A program made the translations under genes and the position numbers. This document shows positions 22,813-35,369 of a stretch of DNA of 64,000 bases, piece after piece. Origin of the DNA: Hydractinia symbiolongicarpus (taxonomy: Eukaryota; Cnidaria; Hydrozoa; Anthoathecata; Hydractiniidae); contig NC_079881.1 of NCBI RefSeq assembly GCF_029227915.1, positions 8,680,001-8,744,000 on the forward strand, written 5' to 3'. Every line of letters starts with the position of its first letter. Position 1 is the stretch's first letter. Under the pieces are notes generated by a model. It was not told the DNA's origin and did not search any database. It saw only the letters and a program-made list of their open reading frames with translations.

Positions 22813-23193
22813 TTACGCGTATTTGTACACGGCAAAACGGAGTAGAGCCAGGGAGCCCACCATAAAGCTGAGCTCGCCATCTTGTTGCTGCTTGAAAGGT
22901 ACGTAGAAATCGGAGAGTTTAGGAGCTTTTTCGATCGTCGCGAAATGGTACTCTTGCATGCCTTCGTCGAGCTCCTTCAAGCTTTCTCCAGCTTGACGCT
23001 TAAGTTCTCGTTGCTTATTGCACCAGTCTATTTTGCCCTGGCGATCCCGGATCCATTGTGCCTGAGCAGCTTGAAGTTGCTCGAGCGCTTTGTCGTGCCT
23101 TTTCCGTTCTTCTTGTTGTATTCTCTGCATCAAAATCTTGGCAACTTGGTTGTGCTGTAGTAGTTGGTGGAGAATATTGTGTTTCTCGATCAT
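22813..23193 (-). CDS. Polinton coiled-coil protein with C-terminal hydrophobic segment
   Basis: 126 residues from Met at 23193 (MIEKHNILHQLL), chosen because upstream codons in this frame lack conserved character and approach the element end. A Gln/Lys/Arg-rich helix (QRIQQEERKRHDKALEQLQ) covers the first two thirds. Then comes KAPKLSDFYVPF and a hydrophobic end (FMVGSLALLRFAVYKYA). It looks like a structural or membrane-linked small protein of the element. It is unbroken and lies 22 bp before the integrase on the same strand. Confidence 0.5.
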   Translation of the reverse strand: MIEKHNILHQLLQHNQVAKILMQRIQQEERKRHDKALEQLQAAQAQWIRDRQGKIDWCNKQRELKRQAGESLKELDEGMQEYHFATIEKAPKLSDFYVPFKQQQDGELSFMVGSLALLRFAVYKYA

Positions 23194-24614
23194 ATTTTTG
23201 ATTTTCAACGTGCTGTTGTTAACATAAGAAAGCTGCTTGCGGTTGTATTCACCTGACGTATTGTGATAATTGCTTTCAAAGCTACTACAGCCACCGCAAC
23301 ACAGATGGAACCGTAAAGCTCTCAACGTGAGAAGAAAGGATTTTCATAAAGCAGAATTGAGCGATTTCGTTAAATTTATGGAGGAAGAAATGACGTTTGA
23401 AAGTGACCCACTGTATTCCAAAGATGCAGTGAACGACCTGAAACACAAAAGAGAGCCAGATACAAAAGGCAAAAAGGATCCACCCAAACTCAAGATAAAT
23501 TTAACTGGAGTCCAGAAAGAATGTGCGTATTGCTCCAATAAGCACAATCTAGAGGACAGTCAAAAGATAATGAAGCTTGCCATTGCAGATCGAAACAAAA
23601 TTCCCGTTTCAGGACCTGTAAAAAGAAGCATTCTACATGAATTTGTTAAGAAAAAACTCGATAACAAAGATGAAAATGATGCGTGAAATCCTTAACTCTT
23701 TCACAAAAGCAGAAGAAAGGATTTCTTGCAAAACGGAAAGCAATACAGTGCTATCTGTAATTTTATCCCATCCACAAGCAACGCACCCCTTAAAAGTGTG
23801 TGCAATGTTGGATAAATGCAGCCGAGGAACATTTGTAACTGACGAAATTTTACACCGAATGAAAGTATCAGGAATATCGTCATAAATTTTGGTGAAAACA
23901 CTAACGGGTGAAAGTCGAGAGAACTGTCAATTCATATCTAGTTTTATTGTGAAACCAATAAAAAAGAAATACAATGTAAAATTACCATACTGCTACAGTA
24001 GAGAAACACTGTCTGTTGATTTGCAAGAAATATCAACATCAGACAAAATTTGACTAAGAACAATGCATAGAAGACTCGTTTCAGGAATATGACCCAAATA
24101 TTTCTATCGGTTTTCTCAATGGAGCTAACTGTACGCTGGCATTAGAACCGTTAAATATGGGGCCAGCTAAAAGCAATGGCCCGTATGCATTCCAAACGAG
24201 ACTTGGATGAAACCACGTTGGACCTGTTCAATTAAATGGAAAGAATAAAGACTTTTTTAGAATGCAACAGAATTGCTGTAAGAGACACCGCGTCAAACAA
24301 GATCGCAGCACATCATTTCGTAAAGCGAAACGAATTAAAAGGCATCATAATAAAGGAAATACTAATAAGAATGGGCAACAACGACTTCTCAGAAATGACC
24401 GTGATGAATAACAAAAAGTGCGATCAAGTATCTATTCATGATCAACTACACTAATGGAGAAAGAAATCAAATTTGTAGATGGAAATTACCAACTCTCACT
24501 TCCATTCAAAGACGGATGTAAATTCCCAAACAACAAAGTACAAGCAATTGCAAGATTAAAACGGATAAAGCGAAAGATGGAATTAGACAAAAAATTCAAA
24601 AATGAATCTTATAT

Positions 24615-27104
24615 ATTAATTCCCTTGCGTGACTAAAACTGTGAGTCCACGACACGGAAATCACGGGTTACTTTCTTATGACGTGGCTGTACGCTAAAAT
24701 TTAACTAAAAAGATTAGGGATGTACTTCATAGAAATCGCACATAAGGTGTAAATATATACCCGCTGCTAATAACGATATAAATATATATACCCTTATGCC
24801 AAAAAACTCTATGTTAGCATATATATATAGGTATCGCTACATATGAAACGGTATTAGATATTCACAAAGCATACGGACTGTTAAATGAAGTTCCTAGCAT
24901 AAAACGGAAATTGTGTTTACGAAAAAGATGGCTGTTCTTTTTGAGTATTCTCTACTCTTTCATTCAAAATAAATCTTTAAAAAAACATTTAAAGAAGAGC
25001 ATGGTTTTACAAATTAATCATAGCAAGGTTCTGTAAGGTTTTTTCATGTTTTATTTTCAGTTTTGATTATATTATTGTTGCCGGACATGTTTTATAGCTA
25101 GCATCATAAAAAGCCAACCACCACCAACAACTAGCTAGCTAGCTAGGAATATATATATATATATATGTAGCCATGTTCTTTATACCTAGCTAAGTCTCCA
25201 GTTTATATTTAAGTGACTAGCTATTAGCTGCTGTAGCTAGCTAATGCTAGCTTTAAACTAAAGATTCCCAGTATATATATTCCCACAAAACACATCAAAC
25301 GTTATTAACCCTGAAAATTTTAAACATTTTCCTGGGTTTTTTTGGTTTGCGAAGTTCTTTTCCTCCAAATATTCTGAAAATAAAGTTCAGAAATTACTTA
25401 TTTTTAAAATGTAAATTTAATTTGTTTCAAATTGTGGGCAAAAACCTTAATCAGCATGCTAAAAGAACTGACTTTTCTTAATTTAGAATTATATACTAAA
25501 CACAACCATTTTCTTACATTTAGTGTAAACTTTTGTGCGTATGGCTTATATTTAATACACCAAAAGAGCTACTTTGTTGATTTCAATTTTATACTCTTTG
25601 TAAGCTATTTTTTTCTTTTTAAACCTGATCTTAGTTGTTTTTAATTTACAGGCTGTGTCTGTGAAACTTTAAGGGGAACATTTGGTGGAAGACAATGGCA
25701 TGACATATACTGATAGAACTGATTTTTGTTGTGTTAGATGTTATATTTGAACCTTTTTGACATTTTATGTTAATTTTGCGAGGAAGGACCATATATATAT
25801 ACACAGAAGAAGAATTCAATTTTACACCTTGCAAGCTTTGTTTTTCTATATTTTGTATAAATTCTTACTGGGGAGGACTCCGTGCAATATATCGAAATGA
25901 CTGATCCTTCTCGATTTAAATTTGATGTGTTCTAAATCGTATATAGTTTTGGAAATTTTGTGTAAGATTTAATGGGTAAGGGCTAGATGCAATATGTCAA
26001 AAAAACTTTTTTTGTTGAATCAGAAGCACTCCCTACAACTATTCTTTTTTTTACAGTTTGTGAAGCTTTTGTGAGGAAAGAGTGTATGCAATATTATCGA
26101 AATAACTAATAATAGTTTTGTTGCAAACTGTTTTTCTTTGGCATTTTGGATTAAAATATTGTTTTAGAGGGCATATGCAGTAGATATATGTACTGAAATA
26201 GTTAAATTTTGCAAACTTTGATTTTGTCGTTACCTCTCATTTTTTACATTTTGATTAAACTTTTGTGGGAGACCGTCGGTATGCGAAGGACCAAAATAAG
26301 AGATTTTAGTATTATTTAGAATTTGTGTTTTGTGTTGCAAAATTGGTGCAAAAATTGACATAAAATGAACTTATATACAGATTGATTGCTGTTGTTTAAC
26401 ATGACTCATTATGACTTATATATATATATTATGAAAATTTGTGACAGAATACTATGTGAGATTTGAAATTTTGTTTACTTTATTGATGGTAAAACAGCAT
26501 GCAAGTTGCTAAAAGGACTTCATTAATTTTAGATTTAAACACCGTTATTTTGTTGGCATTTTGTCTAAAGTTTAGTGAGGAAGGACCGTATGCAATATAT
26601 CAAATAATGTTTTATAGCATTTTAATTTATCCTTGCAAATCCCTTTTTAACACCTTAGATAAAAATTTCAACTTAGGCAAAATTTATTGTTTATTTTTCA
26701 CATTTTGTGTCAACCTTTGGCAGGGTTTGCAATAAACTAACTGATTTTAACATATACAATGAGAGGGATTTGTGTTTGACATTGATCAGCTTTTTTGTAT
26801 ATATGTGGCGTTTTGAGTGATTTAAATTTTATGGGTGAGATGTATGTTGAAATGCTTTTAAAAACTTTTTTCCGAATAATTTTCGCATTTGTCAGATGGT
26901 CAGAGCAAGTAATTTTAGTAGATTTAGATTTTAAATGTCACATAAATACTACAGTTGTTAAAAACCTTTATTTTTTTGGTCATTTTTATAATAATGCAGA
27001 TGTAAGATGCGCACTGCTGTATTGTTTGTTTTTTGATGGACATATATCTGCTACATAAATTAAATGGAATACAGTGGATTCTTCCACGGGAAACAGCTAG
27101 TATG
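24615..27104. other. 2.49 kb insertion inside the BEL/Pao element
   Basis: The BEL/Pao frame stops after FKNESYI (24614) and resumes as FMNNLTSKGF (27111), with TTATAT at both joints (24609-24614 and 27105-27110), a candidate 6-bp target duplication. The insert is very AT-rich and has no coding frame. It contains GCTA and TA microsatellites around 25130-25265 and a degenerate tandem repeat at 25640-26640. Its class is not clear, as I see no terminal repeat. Confidence 0.5.
25640..26640. repeat. Degenerate tandem repeat, unit roughly 110-180 bp
   Basis: The core GAGGAAGGACCRTATGCAA with TATATCGAAATAACT and a following TTTGCAAACTTTG / ACATTTTGT stretch recurs at about 25780, 25873, 25980, 26070, 26170, 26270 and 26577. 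Units are strongly diverged. A related isolated piece (GCGAGGAAGGACAGTGCGAC) lies at 34060. Confidence 0.45.
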
Positions 27105-28653
27105 TTATATTTATGAATAATTTGACATCTAAAGGATTTTCAAGAAAAGTTCCTAAGGATGAGCTAGCAGAAAAGACTGGTAGTGTATGGTACATACCAC
27201 ATCAAGATGTATGTGTTCGTACAAAGGTGTATCACGAAATTATGAACCAATGCAGGGTTCTGATATGACAAATCTGCTTGTTAGAATACTGTGTAGATTT
27301 AGGCGTGGTGGCCAGATGGCCATACAATAAAAGATCTGACTGAGTGCCAATTGACCGTGCATATATTTGGTAAAGATTTTTCTCCGAGCTGCTTGAACTA
27401 TGCATTAGAAGGAAGTGGCGTCTATAATGAGAGTGAATTCGAAAAAGATGCTGTACAAATCGTGTTGAAAAACGTTTATGTCAACGACTTGTTAAAGGAT
27501 GATCCAAGTGTCGACGAAGCCAAAAAATTATCAAATCAACAACACAGATTTGCAGAAATAGTGGTTTTAGACTGACGAAGTTTACTTCGAATAACAGAGA
27601 TGCTATCAAATGAGTTCCGGTAGAAGACAGAGCAAAACACGTGAGATCTCTGGATCTGTTTAAAAAAGAGTTTCCTGTAGAAAAAGCCCATGGTCAACTA
27701 AGAATAACATGATTGCGGATACCGCATTATACTCAAGATAAACCATTAACTAGGAGAGACATATTATCTACTATCAGCTTGATACATGAACTACTCGGAC
27801 GAGCTGCTCCGCTCTTCCTTAAAGGTGAAAGAATTATACAAAATTTGTGTAAAAAAAGGCATTATGGGACGACAATGTTTCTGAAATGGTCAAGAAGGTA
27901 TGGGAACAATTGAGAACAGAGATTTTCGAATTGGAAAAACCCGAAGTTGACAGGTGCATAAAGCGCATCGAATAAAGTAAAAAAATTGTTCAGAGCAAAA
28001 CAGAAGCTAGTTTATGATGAAAACACGTTTTTTTATAGACTAGCTATCTCAAATATCAAAAAACAAAACTTTGGAGTTAACTTTCCCTGCAGTTGCACAA
28101 AATTGCGTATAATATATTACAGCAGTGGAAACATCAAACAACAAACTTTGCAATTCTTATTTTTTCTCTTCTCTTCTCTTCTTTCTTCTTCTCTTAAATT
28201 CTCTTTGTAATTTTACTTACTTAAAACAACCCTCTGTTACGAAATGTAGCTGCAGAAAATATATGTAAAAAGATAAATTAAGTCCTTTCTCACTGTCATA
28301 TTTGCGTATATTATTTGATTTCAAAAGCCTTTTAAACTATTTATACAACATTGCCGTATATGAACTAAAAATGAAAGAAGATGTTAGATTGATAATAGAT
28401 TGCATAAATAAGAAAATATATATACAAAACAAAAAGAACAATACATTTTTGCTCAATTGGAATGATTGGTAATTTTTAAAGGACGTTTTGAGTATATCCA
28501 TTTTCTAGTGACTTACTCATATCGCGTTTCTCATAAAGGAGATTACGATAACACACTATGATTAAGGCTATTATATATGCGAAACAAAAAGTAAATTAAA
28601 AAATCACTAGAAAAAAAAAGAAAGTTTAACAATCATAAGCTTTGTAAAAGGCA

Positions 28654-28660
28654 TATAAAG
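28654..28660 (+). promoter_or_regulatory. TATA box of R2
   Basis: TATAAAG lies 75 bp before the ATG at 28729, at the same distance as in R1. Confidence 0.45.
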
Positions 28661-28728
28661 AGATTCAGTTGTAAAGCAAAACGAGAGAAACATATCATAG
28701 AAAGAAGGGTAAAGGCTAAGAAGTAAAC

Positions 28729-31700
28729 ATGACTAGTTTCATTCCGTTGCTTTTTTGTATATTGCTGGAAGTTTCAAATGGTTTGGAGTACGAATTAGTA
28801 AGGTCAAACATTAATCCTGATGAAATCACTGATAAAATCGCTTTTAAAACAGACAATGAGGATATCTGTATCAAATATGGCGCAATCAATTTAACAAAAA
28901 CAGAGAATAGAGTGACTTGCGCGTGCCCAAAGAAAACGACATTCTATAGCATGCATACCGAGCCACCTGCTTGTCATTCAACCGATGCACAAAGTTTAGG
29001 AGGTAATATTTATTAATGCGCACTTACAAACGCCTTCTTGCGGTCAACAATCAACTTTATGTTGTTAGTAGTATCTTTATTAGGAGGTAATATTTCTAGA
29101 TGTGTTTTAGTATATAATTAACGTTTTAGGTATTATTTATTCTTTGTAGCCCTGGGGGAAGGATGGTGGTGGGGGGTAGCGTGTGGTTAGTCATAAATTC
29201 CGATTTACTTATGCTTATGTGATGAAACACAGCTGTAGAAAGTCCTTCCACAAACTACAAAGTGCACAAATATGTAGTTGTTCATCTCACCCTCAAAAAA
29301 GAAAAAAGAGAAATGTTACAACATCTCAGGAGCCTATCACATGCCCACTAAAAGGTTTGACTGGCTGAAGTAGCCCCAGGCGCCGGTATGAACTTTAACC
29401 CTATTCGGCTGGAACGGGAGTAAAAATATTTCTTACTCTCATTTTACAAGTGACTTTAAGCATTTTTAGTTATTTTCTTCTTCATTGCATTCAATCAAAT
29501 AAAACTTCATTTATTAACTTTAAATAACTTTCGTATATGCGATACAAAGGAAGGTAATCAAGTGTATCTTGAAATACCCGGTTATATGACTTCAATAAAT
29601 TCATTTGGTTTAAAAAAAATTGAAGAATATTTTGTACGGCGTCTTGTCTGTTGTCATGATAACTTACGAAATAGCCGGTGATAAATAGAATATCGAACAA
29701 AACATTTTCTTAGTCAGATATCCTTATTAACAGTTGCAAAATCACTCCAGCCTCTGTGGCATTTAACAGCCTCCCAGATGCTCAGCTAGTCGAAACATTA
29801 AATACTTCAAAAATTTTTCGCCAAAAAGAAATACATTTTAAAACATGATATTTTCAGGTTGTGGCTGTATTGGAAAGTGTATGTCTTTTATCACAGCTGA
29901 GCTGTCAATGAAAAGAGTATTTTTGGAACCAGTAGCGTCGTGTAGCATATACACACCAAGATATACAATAAGAAAATGGACAATGAATGGTTGGGAAGAA
30001 ATTTTTAGACCAAATGATTTACTAATCAAATATTCCGTAGAGGATAACAAAGGAGTATTGAGATTCCATGTAAGTAAATTATTTTTTTAATTATATTTTC
30101 ACTAATCTTTATTAAAAAAAATTAGCTAACAAAGCGCCTTTTTAAAGAAAATGTGGCAAAGCATTGCTGCTATAGAACCGTTGAACTGATTTAGAAATAT
30201 TAGGCAATTAAAAAATTATTGAAGTTATTGGCGTTTTAATGAAAAACAAAAAATGTAGATTTAAAAAAAAATTTTATATTTATATTATCGTAAAAAAAAC
30301 AAAAAACGAGAACGTTTGGGAAGTAATGAATATACTTAAATGTTGCTGAACCAATACAGTATCATTAATGAAAGCACAGATTAGTCCTAAATGCGTTTTA
30401 GCAATAATACGGCCACCAGAAAATATGACAAAAACATGCAAATTTCTTAACAAAAGATGTAAAGAAACGAAAGTGTAGGATGCCACCTGTACCTGAAATA
30501 TATAATGTGACCGCAAAACAAGTCTTTCTTCGGTAAATAATTTCAAGCCAACATACAGATCTTTATGACGTCAAACATATTCTCCTTTTTCTTTTCTTTA
30601 TATTTTAGTGGAAAGTTGATGGATTTCAAGTTATATCACACTATAGTGGAAACATATTTTTCATTACTGCCTTCTGTGGTGTAAAGAAACATTGTTTTTT
30701 AGCAAGCTCCCCAGGGACAAAAAAGTGTGAGTAATATTAACTTTTTCCCTTTCAAATTTTGTTTAAAGAAAACGAAACCGTGTTTTTTTTTTTAATAGTT
30801 TCTTTACGTAATACTTATTGCTGTTGCAGAAATAATAAGCTTTCAGTGATAAGGCGAAACCGAAAGCAAAAGTTCCCCAAAAAAGTGTATTGTATTTTAT
30901 ATATCAGCATGATTCGATGAGTTCAAATATTACGTTTTATCCGCTTATAACAGTGTCGTCATAGAAACCAATTCCCAGCCGGTTTAAACAAAGAAAATGT
31001 GTGGGTTATTTAAACGTCTAAATTTAAAAATATATAAATAAATAAATACCGTAAATGTCTGTCTGTAAATGTTCTTTAAAAAGTTATCTGTTTCTTGTCT
31101 TAGTACTTTGTCCCATTTGTGGCTAACTCCGAAATAGGGGATTTATGTATCGGCTACGTGATAACAGCAAAGAATAACCCTGTTTTGATAAAATAAGCAG
31201 TTCTATTAACTGTAATCAAGAAATTAGTGAAAATAACAACGCTTACTAGTGTAAATTGTTTGCGGTATAAAAGATGAGTAATAGATCTACAATCTTGATC
31301 AAAATATGTTGAGACAAGACGGCTAACTTCGCAGTTACCATCACAAGTAACTGTCTTAAGTTTTTTCCTTGACCAACCCAGCCTTTTAACATGATAGGAA
31401 GAGGCAAGAGATCCTGGTAACAAGATTAGTTTTTATGTGCTTGCAAAGACAAAAATGCGTCTTTTTTAATAAAAATCAAAAAAAGTCTTTGGTAGCTTCA
31501 TCGTAACCCTTCTTTTTAAACACGGTTAACGTAATTGGAACTGGGATTTATGTTATTAATATCTTTCTTATCCGGCTATTGAATAATGGTTTTACTTATT
31601 GCCTGATAGCCAACAATCCTACGGTTCCACTTACGCCTAGCTATGTTCATAAAAGAACCCAATAGATGATTTTTACATTTTTAGACAACACGCTTGAACA

Positions 31701-32604
31701 AACTACAACGACAACAACTAACTTAAAAACAATAAAAAAATCAACGGTAACAACTACAAAAATCGTACATACGACTAAACATTCAAACACAACAAAAAAG
31801 GATTCAGAAGAAAAATCATCAAATTTAGTGACGATTGTTATTATTTTCATTGTTTTGTTTTTAATCATAATCATTTTAATTGTGGGGGTGTTAATTTACA
31901 GGTAAGATGCTTTGTTCAAACAAATTTCTGTATAGTTTTCCTAGATAGATACACACTACAAGTTTTGAATAAATTAATAAAGATCAAACACCATCTATCT
32001 TTTCAAATTCAACATTTCAATCGGTTAAAGAGATCCTAACTTGGTTTTCTCGAAGCTAGGCAATATGCTGACGGTAGATTTAAGTACTCTTAAAATCTCA
32101 TCAAATGCCATAAGGATCATGTTTGTCTGTCGTACGAGTAGTCTCGATGAATGTTAAACATTCTTTATTGAAAATGTGAACATCAATGGACAATGAAATG
32201 CATTTTATTGACTGGAGGAATTAAAATCTCTCTTTTCAAACTAAAAAAGTTGACTCCTTACTCGTCTATTGCATCTCAAATACGACTTATGTAGATGCAT
32301 ATTGTTATTTTAAACATATCAGATATACTGTCCTAATTCGGTTATAAAATAGGAAATCCCATGTCAAAAAATGTACATATAAATTTGTGGCTTAATACTT
32401 CCAGTGGTTTTTAGGAGAAAATCAAAAAGCAGTACCAAACACACAACTACTGATGCTCAAATGCAAAAAACAGCTGCTGCACGTGACAGTCAAATCCATC
32501 TACGCCCGTATCATCTCAACACACAGATGACCATTATTCACACATTTATTCGCCATCCCAAAACAATAATGACCATTATTCATATATTTCGTCGAGACCA
32601 ATAA
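28729..32604 (+). CDS. R2: receptor paralogue with frameshifted tail lacking tyrosine motifs
   Basis: Exons 28729-29002, 29858-30069, 30609-30726, 31685-31901, 32415-32604; 336 residues. Ectodomain, ten cysteines, Thr-rich stalk and membrane helix match R1 closely. By hand count R1 and R2 differ at 13 of 91 residues in exon 1, 6 of 71 in exon 2 and 2 of 39 in exon 3. In exon 5 a 10-base stretch present in R1 (just after GCACGTGA, near 32487) is missing. The frame shifts and ends at TAG 32602-32604. The bases for the R1-type tail, including the tyrosine motifs, still lie out of frame up to 32786. As read, R2 is an anchored receptor with a short basic tail and no YxxI or YxxP. Either it is a decoupled (decoy-like) form or an early pseudogene. 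Confidence 0.7.
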
Positions 32605-32999
32605 ACCAACTCCCAACGAGAGAACAAGTAATAAGAAGCAAACTGCAGGCACAAAACCAGGAAGGTTCTAAAAATTATGTTACCCCCAACATTACCTTAG
32701 TTGGTCAAAGTATGTTGTATGAGGTGGACGAAGTCAATGCATCAATGCAATATGACATTGCATTTATAAATACACCAAGTGGTTAAAGAGCGTTAGATGG
32801 ATTACTTACGATGTGGGTCGGTCAAGTCGTTTTATGATAATGCTGAGCGAGCAACGTTGTAGAAAATTGCGAGAAAATTAAAGTTTTCATGTTAACGACA
32901 TTTTCACTTGATAACTATTGAGCCATTGTTCATTTTCAGTAAAGAAATGCTTTTTGGCACGTTACTTTATTAAATTTGTTTTTCTAATTTTTTTAATGC

Positions 33000-34288
33000 A
33001 AATAAACAATATAGGACTCGTTACTCTTCCATTATGCTTTATATAGCCTTAAAAGACAAATGTTTTTAATCAAAGCACATAAAAGCATTAAATTACCCAT
33101 CAAATTTGCTTTTTTTTCTAACACGCAGACAGTACGATGAATCAAGGGCAGGTGATGACTTTATTCGTTGTAGCGAAAGGTCTGTACTAAAGTATATCAA
33201 TATCTAACCCTACTTGCTGCTAGGTAAAACATCTTATTTCTGGTGGAAATCTGTACAAATTCCCAGAAAACCTTCGCTTGAAAATCATGCTTGAAAACTT
33301 TAGTACGGTGAACCCTTCTTTTTGACTACAAAAATTTCGTACCACTTCCCTTTAAACAGAGCTTAAAAACATAGAACAAGAAAACCTGTCAATTTGGATT
33401 TATATGAACCACAATAACACCCTATAATGGATAGAACAATCGGTAGCCAGTGCATTCACGGGTTTGAGCGAACTTTATATCGCATTTCATGTTTACGTAA
33501 CCGAATTAAACTTTGCGTTATAAATAATAAATTTGAAACGAAGACTTTTTCTTTAAATTTATATTTTTCTGCATTGGGTATTGTTTCATGATATTACGGA
33601 CATTTAAAATGACCATATAAAACTTTCTTGTTTTTTGAAAGGCACCAACGTAAAACATATCACTAATGAAATTCGAAATACAACACTTGTAATGGACGAA
33701 CTTTCAAATGTGGTGAAAAGGTAAAAGTTATAGAAAAGCAAAATTTTACCACATAAAAGGTTAAGCAGCACTGTGTAAGAACTACTCAGACAGGATTATT
33801 CTTGTTATGGATTTTGAGGGCTACTAAACGGGTAGTTGATTTTTAACTCACCTGACTCACACCATAGTTGAGCTTATGGCGGTGAAAATTTTATATGCAC
33901 TAAAGACAATGGAAACATCTAATATCACCTTAAATATCACATTAAACACCCAAATGTATCTGCCAACGACATAAAAATGTAGCTACAATAAAGTGAGTGC
34001 AATGTCCGATATCTTGACTTTCTGAGTGATCTGGTTATTTCCCAATGTTATTCAGAATGTGCGAGGAAGGACAGTGCGACAATAATCAAATTGTGACTTT
34101 AGTCGATTTTTTGTCTCTTTTGTACCATTTGCGTACATTTACACAAGCAGAACATATAAACTATAGATCAAATCGATTATTAAAAAAAAAACAGTTAAAA
34201 AACAGCTATGCTGTGACAAAACTTGTTAAAAGTAAAGAATATTTAAAAAAATAATCACACAGCCTTGTATCCTTAAGGTTATGTGATT
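33000..34288. other. AT-rich intergenic stretch
   Basis: No gene supported. A fragment related to the 25.6-26.6 kb tandem repeat occurs around 33990-34140 and a short open frame (34045-34254) overlaps it. Confidence 0.5.
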
Positions 34289-34463
34289 AAATATATTAAT
34301 TCACGCATAAAACTTCACAGAGAAAAATAAATACGAGAAGTTTTATTAATGAGATTTTATTTTTAACGGATACTTCGTCTTGTTACTACAAGACATTATT
34401 AACGTATAAATTGTTACATTTGTCTCACAAGTTTATATAATATAATATACAACTAACACTACA
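34289..34463. repeat. Penelope-like element terminal repeat, left
   Basis: It shares ATAAATACGAGAAGTTTT, GGATACTTCGTCTT and ACAACTAACACTACA with the right copy, in the same orientation. Confidence 0.65.
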
Positions 34464-35369
34464 GGACGTATAATGAAATACTTAACAAAACCTATAACAC
34501 ATAACACCAAACCCCCAAAGTGTATATATACTCGCAGTCTATATACCGTGGGTAAGGGTGGCATAGACCACTCGGAGCACTTTTATTTCAAAACAATTTC
34601 AATGGAACAGATAATTCCTGTACATTAACCGTGGGGCTGCTATCACGAATATACATTGCCTCAGCTATCTTTCTCTTTTTATGTCAGCGAATATTATCTA
34701 TTAAAATACTAAAGTTCTTTTTAGTCAGCATTTGGGTGTTTCTCGGTGAATGAATGTCTTAGGATGTGAGAGCTTTTATCGCGCTTTTAGTAATCTATCA
34801 TTCTTACATTTGGGCTCTTAGTTGTTTCATGTAGCAACACATGATTTCACTGAACAAGTATATTTGTTCACAACACCATGTTGCGTTCGTCCTTAGTTAT
34901 ATCTTTCACTGAAATTAGCGAAGATAATTTTCGACATTAATAAGCAATGCGTGACTTAGCATTTGCAGGTACAAACCACTTGAAAGTGTTATTTACACGC
35001 TTTACAAAGCAGTTACCACAATCTCCTTTTTATGGTAAAACTATGAACCATGAATCTTCTTTATTGGTGCCTTCATCAGAAACAGTGTCAGCATTTTGGA
35101 TGCTAAAGTTTTGCCGTGTGTTATTGTTTCTCGATAAACATTGATTTTTATCAACACTTTTGTTAAATGATTTAGTTCGTATTTAAGATCTTTGTGGTGA
35201 AGAGCATTAATTACACTCTCCCAACGCCAATGATTTAACCCTTCCAACTTTCCATGGGGGTGGCGCAAATGAATCCCATTGCATGTATATTTCGATAAAT
35301 GGATGTGTTAAAGGAATCATCATTCTTATATTTCACTTTTACATCAAGAAAGGCTATGTAATTATCATT

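Larger units (their letters stand above)
14630..23290. mobile_element. Damaged Polinton/Maverick DNA transposon
   Basis: The base composition changes abruptly to GC-richer, codon-dense DNA just where similarity to the R2 3' flank stops (about 14625). Diagnostic genes are present: protein-primed family B polymerase, A32/FtsK-type packaging ATPase, rve-family integrase on the opposite strand, and several small Polinton-type ORFs. The left end reads AGTAGTAGCAGGGG. No long terminal inverted repeat is found at the right junction, where BEL/Pao sequence begins, so at least one end is missing. No double jelly-roll capsid, penton or adenain-like protease is visible. Most large ORFs carry stops or frameshifts, so the copy is not autonomous. 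Confidence 0.85.
23290..27970 (+). mobile_element. Degenerate BEL/Pao retrotransposon
   Basis: Fragments in order: gag end (FVKFMEEEMTFESDPL, about 23300-23680) with a decayed zinc knuckle (CAYCSNKHN), protease region (ILSHPQATHPLKVCAMLD, 23640-23885), pre-RT linker (24454-24614), then after an insertion the RT (SVWYIPHQDV, about 27170), SPSCLNYAL and YVND in place of YVDD (27351-27575), and the post-RT segment (KPLTRRDILSTISLIHELLG, 27713-27913). There are many stops and frame changes. No LTRs were found, and the element's 5' end is replaced by the Polinton junction. Confidence 0.75.
28010..32940 (+). repeat. Second copy of the R1/R2 duplicated unit
   Basis: Similarity to about 9360-14620 covers promoter, all exons and introns, and about 150 bp after the stop codon. 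Examples are the shared GGAGTTAACTTT with CAAAATTGCGTATAATATA upstream and AGAGCGTTAGATGGATTAC downstream. It is a direct duplication now separated by the Polinton and BEL/Pao elements. Confidence 0.75.

Noticed and set aside
32415-32604. Alternative acceptor (GTGACAG) restoring the R2 tail frame
   Set aside because: Splicing there gives the same shifted frame, so it does not bring back the tyrosine motifs.
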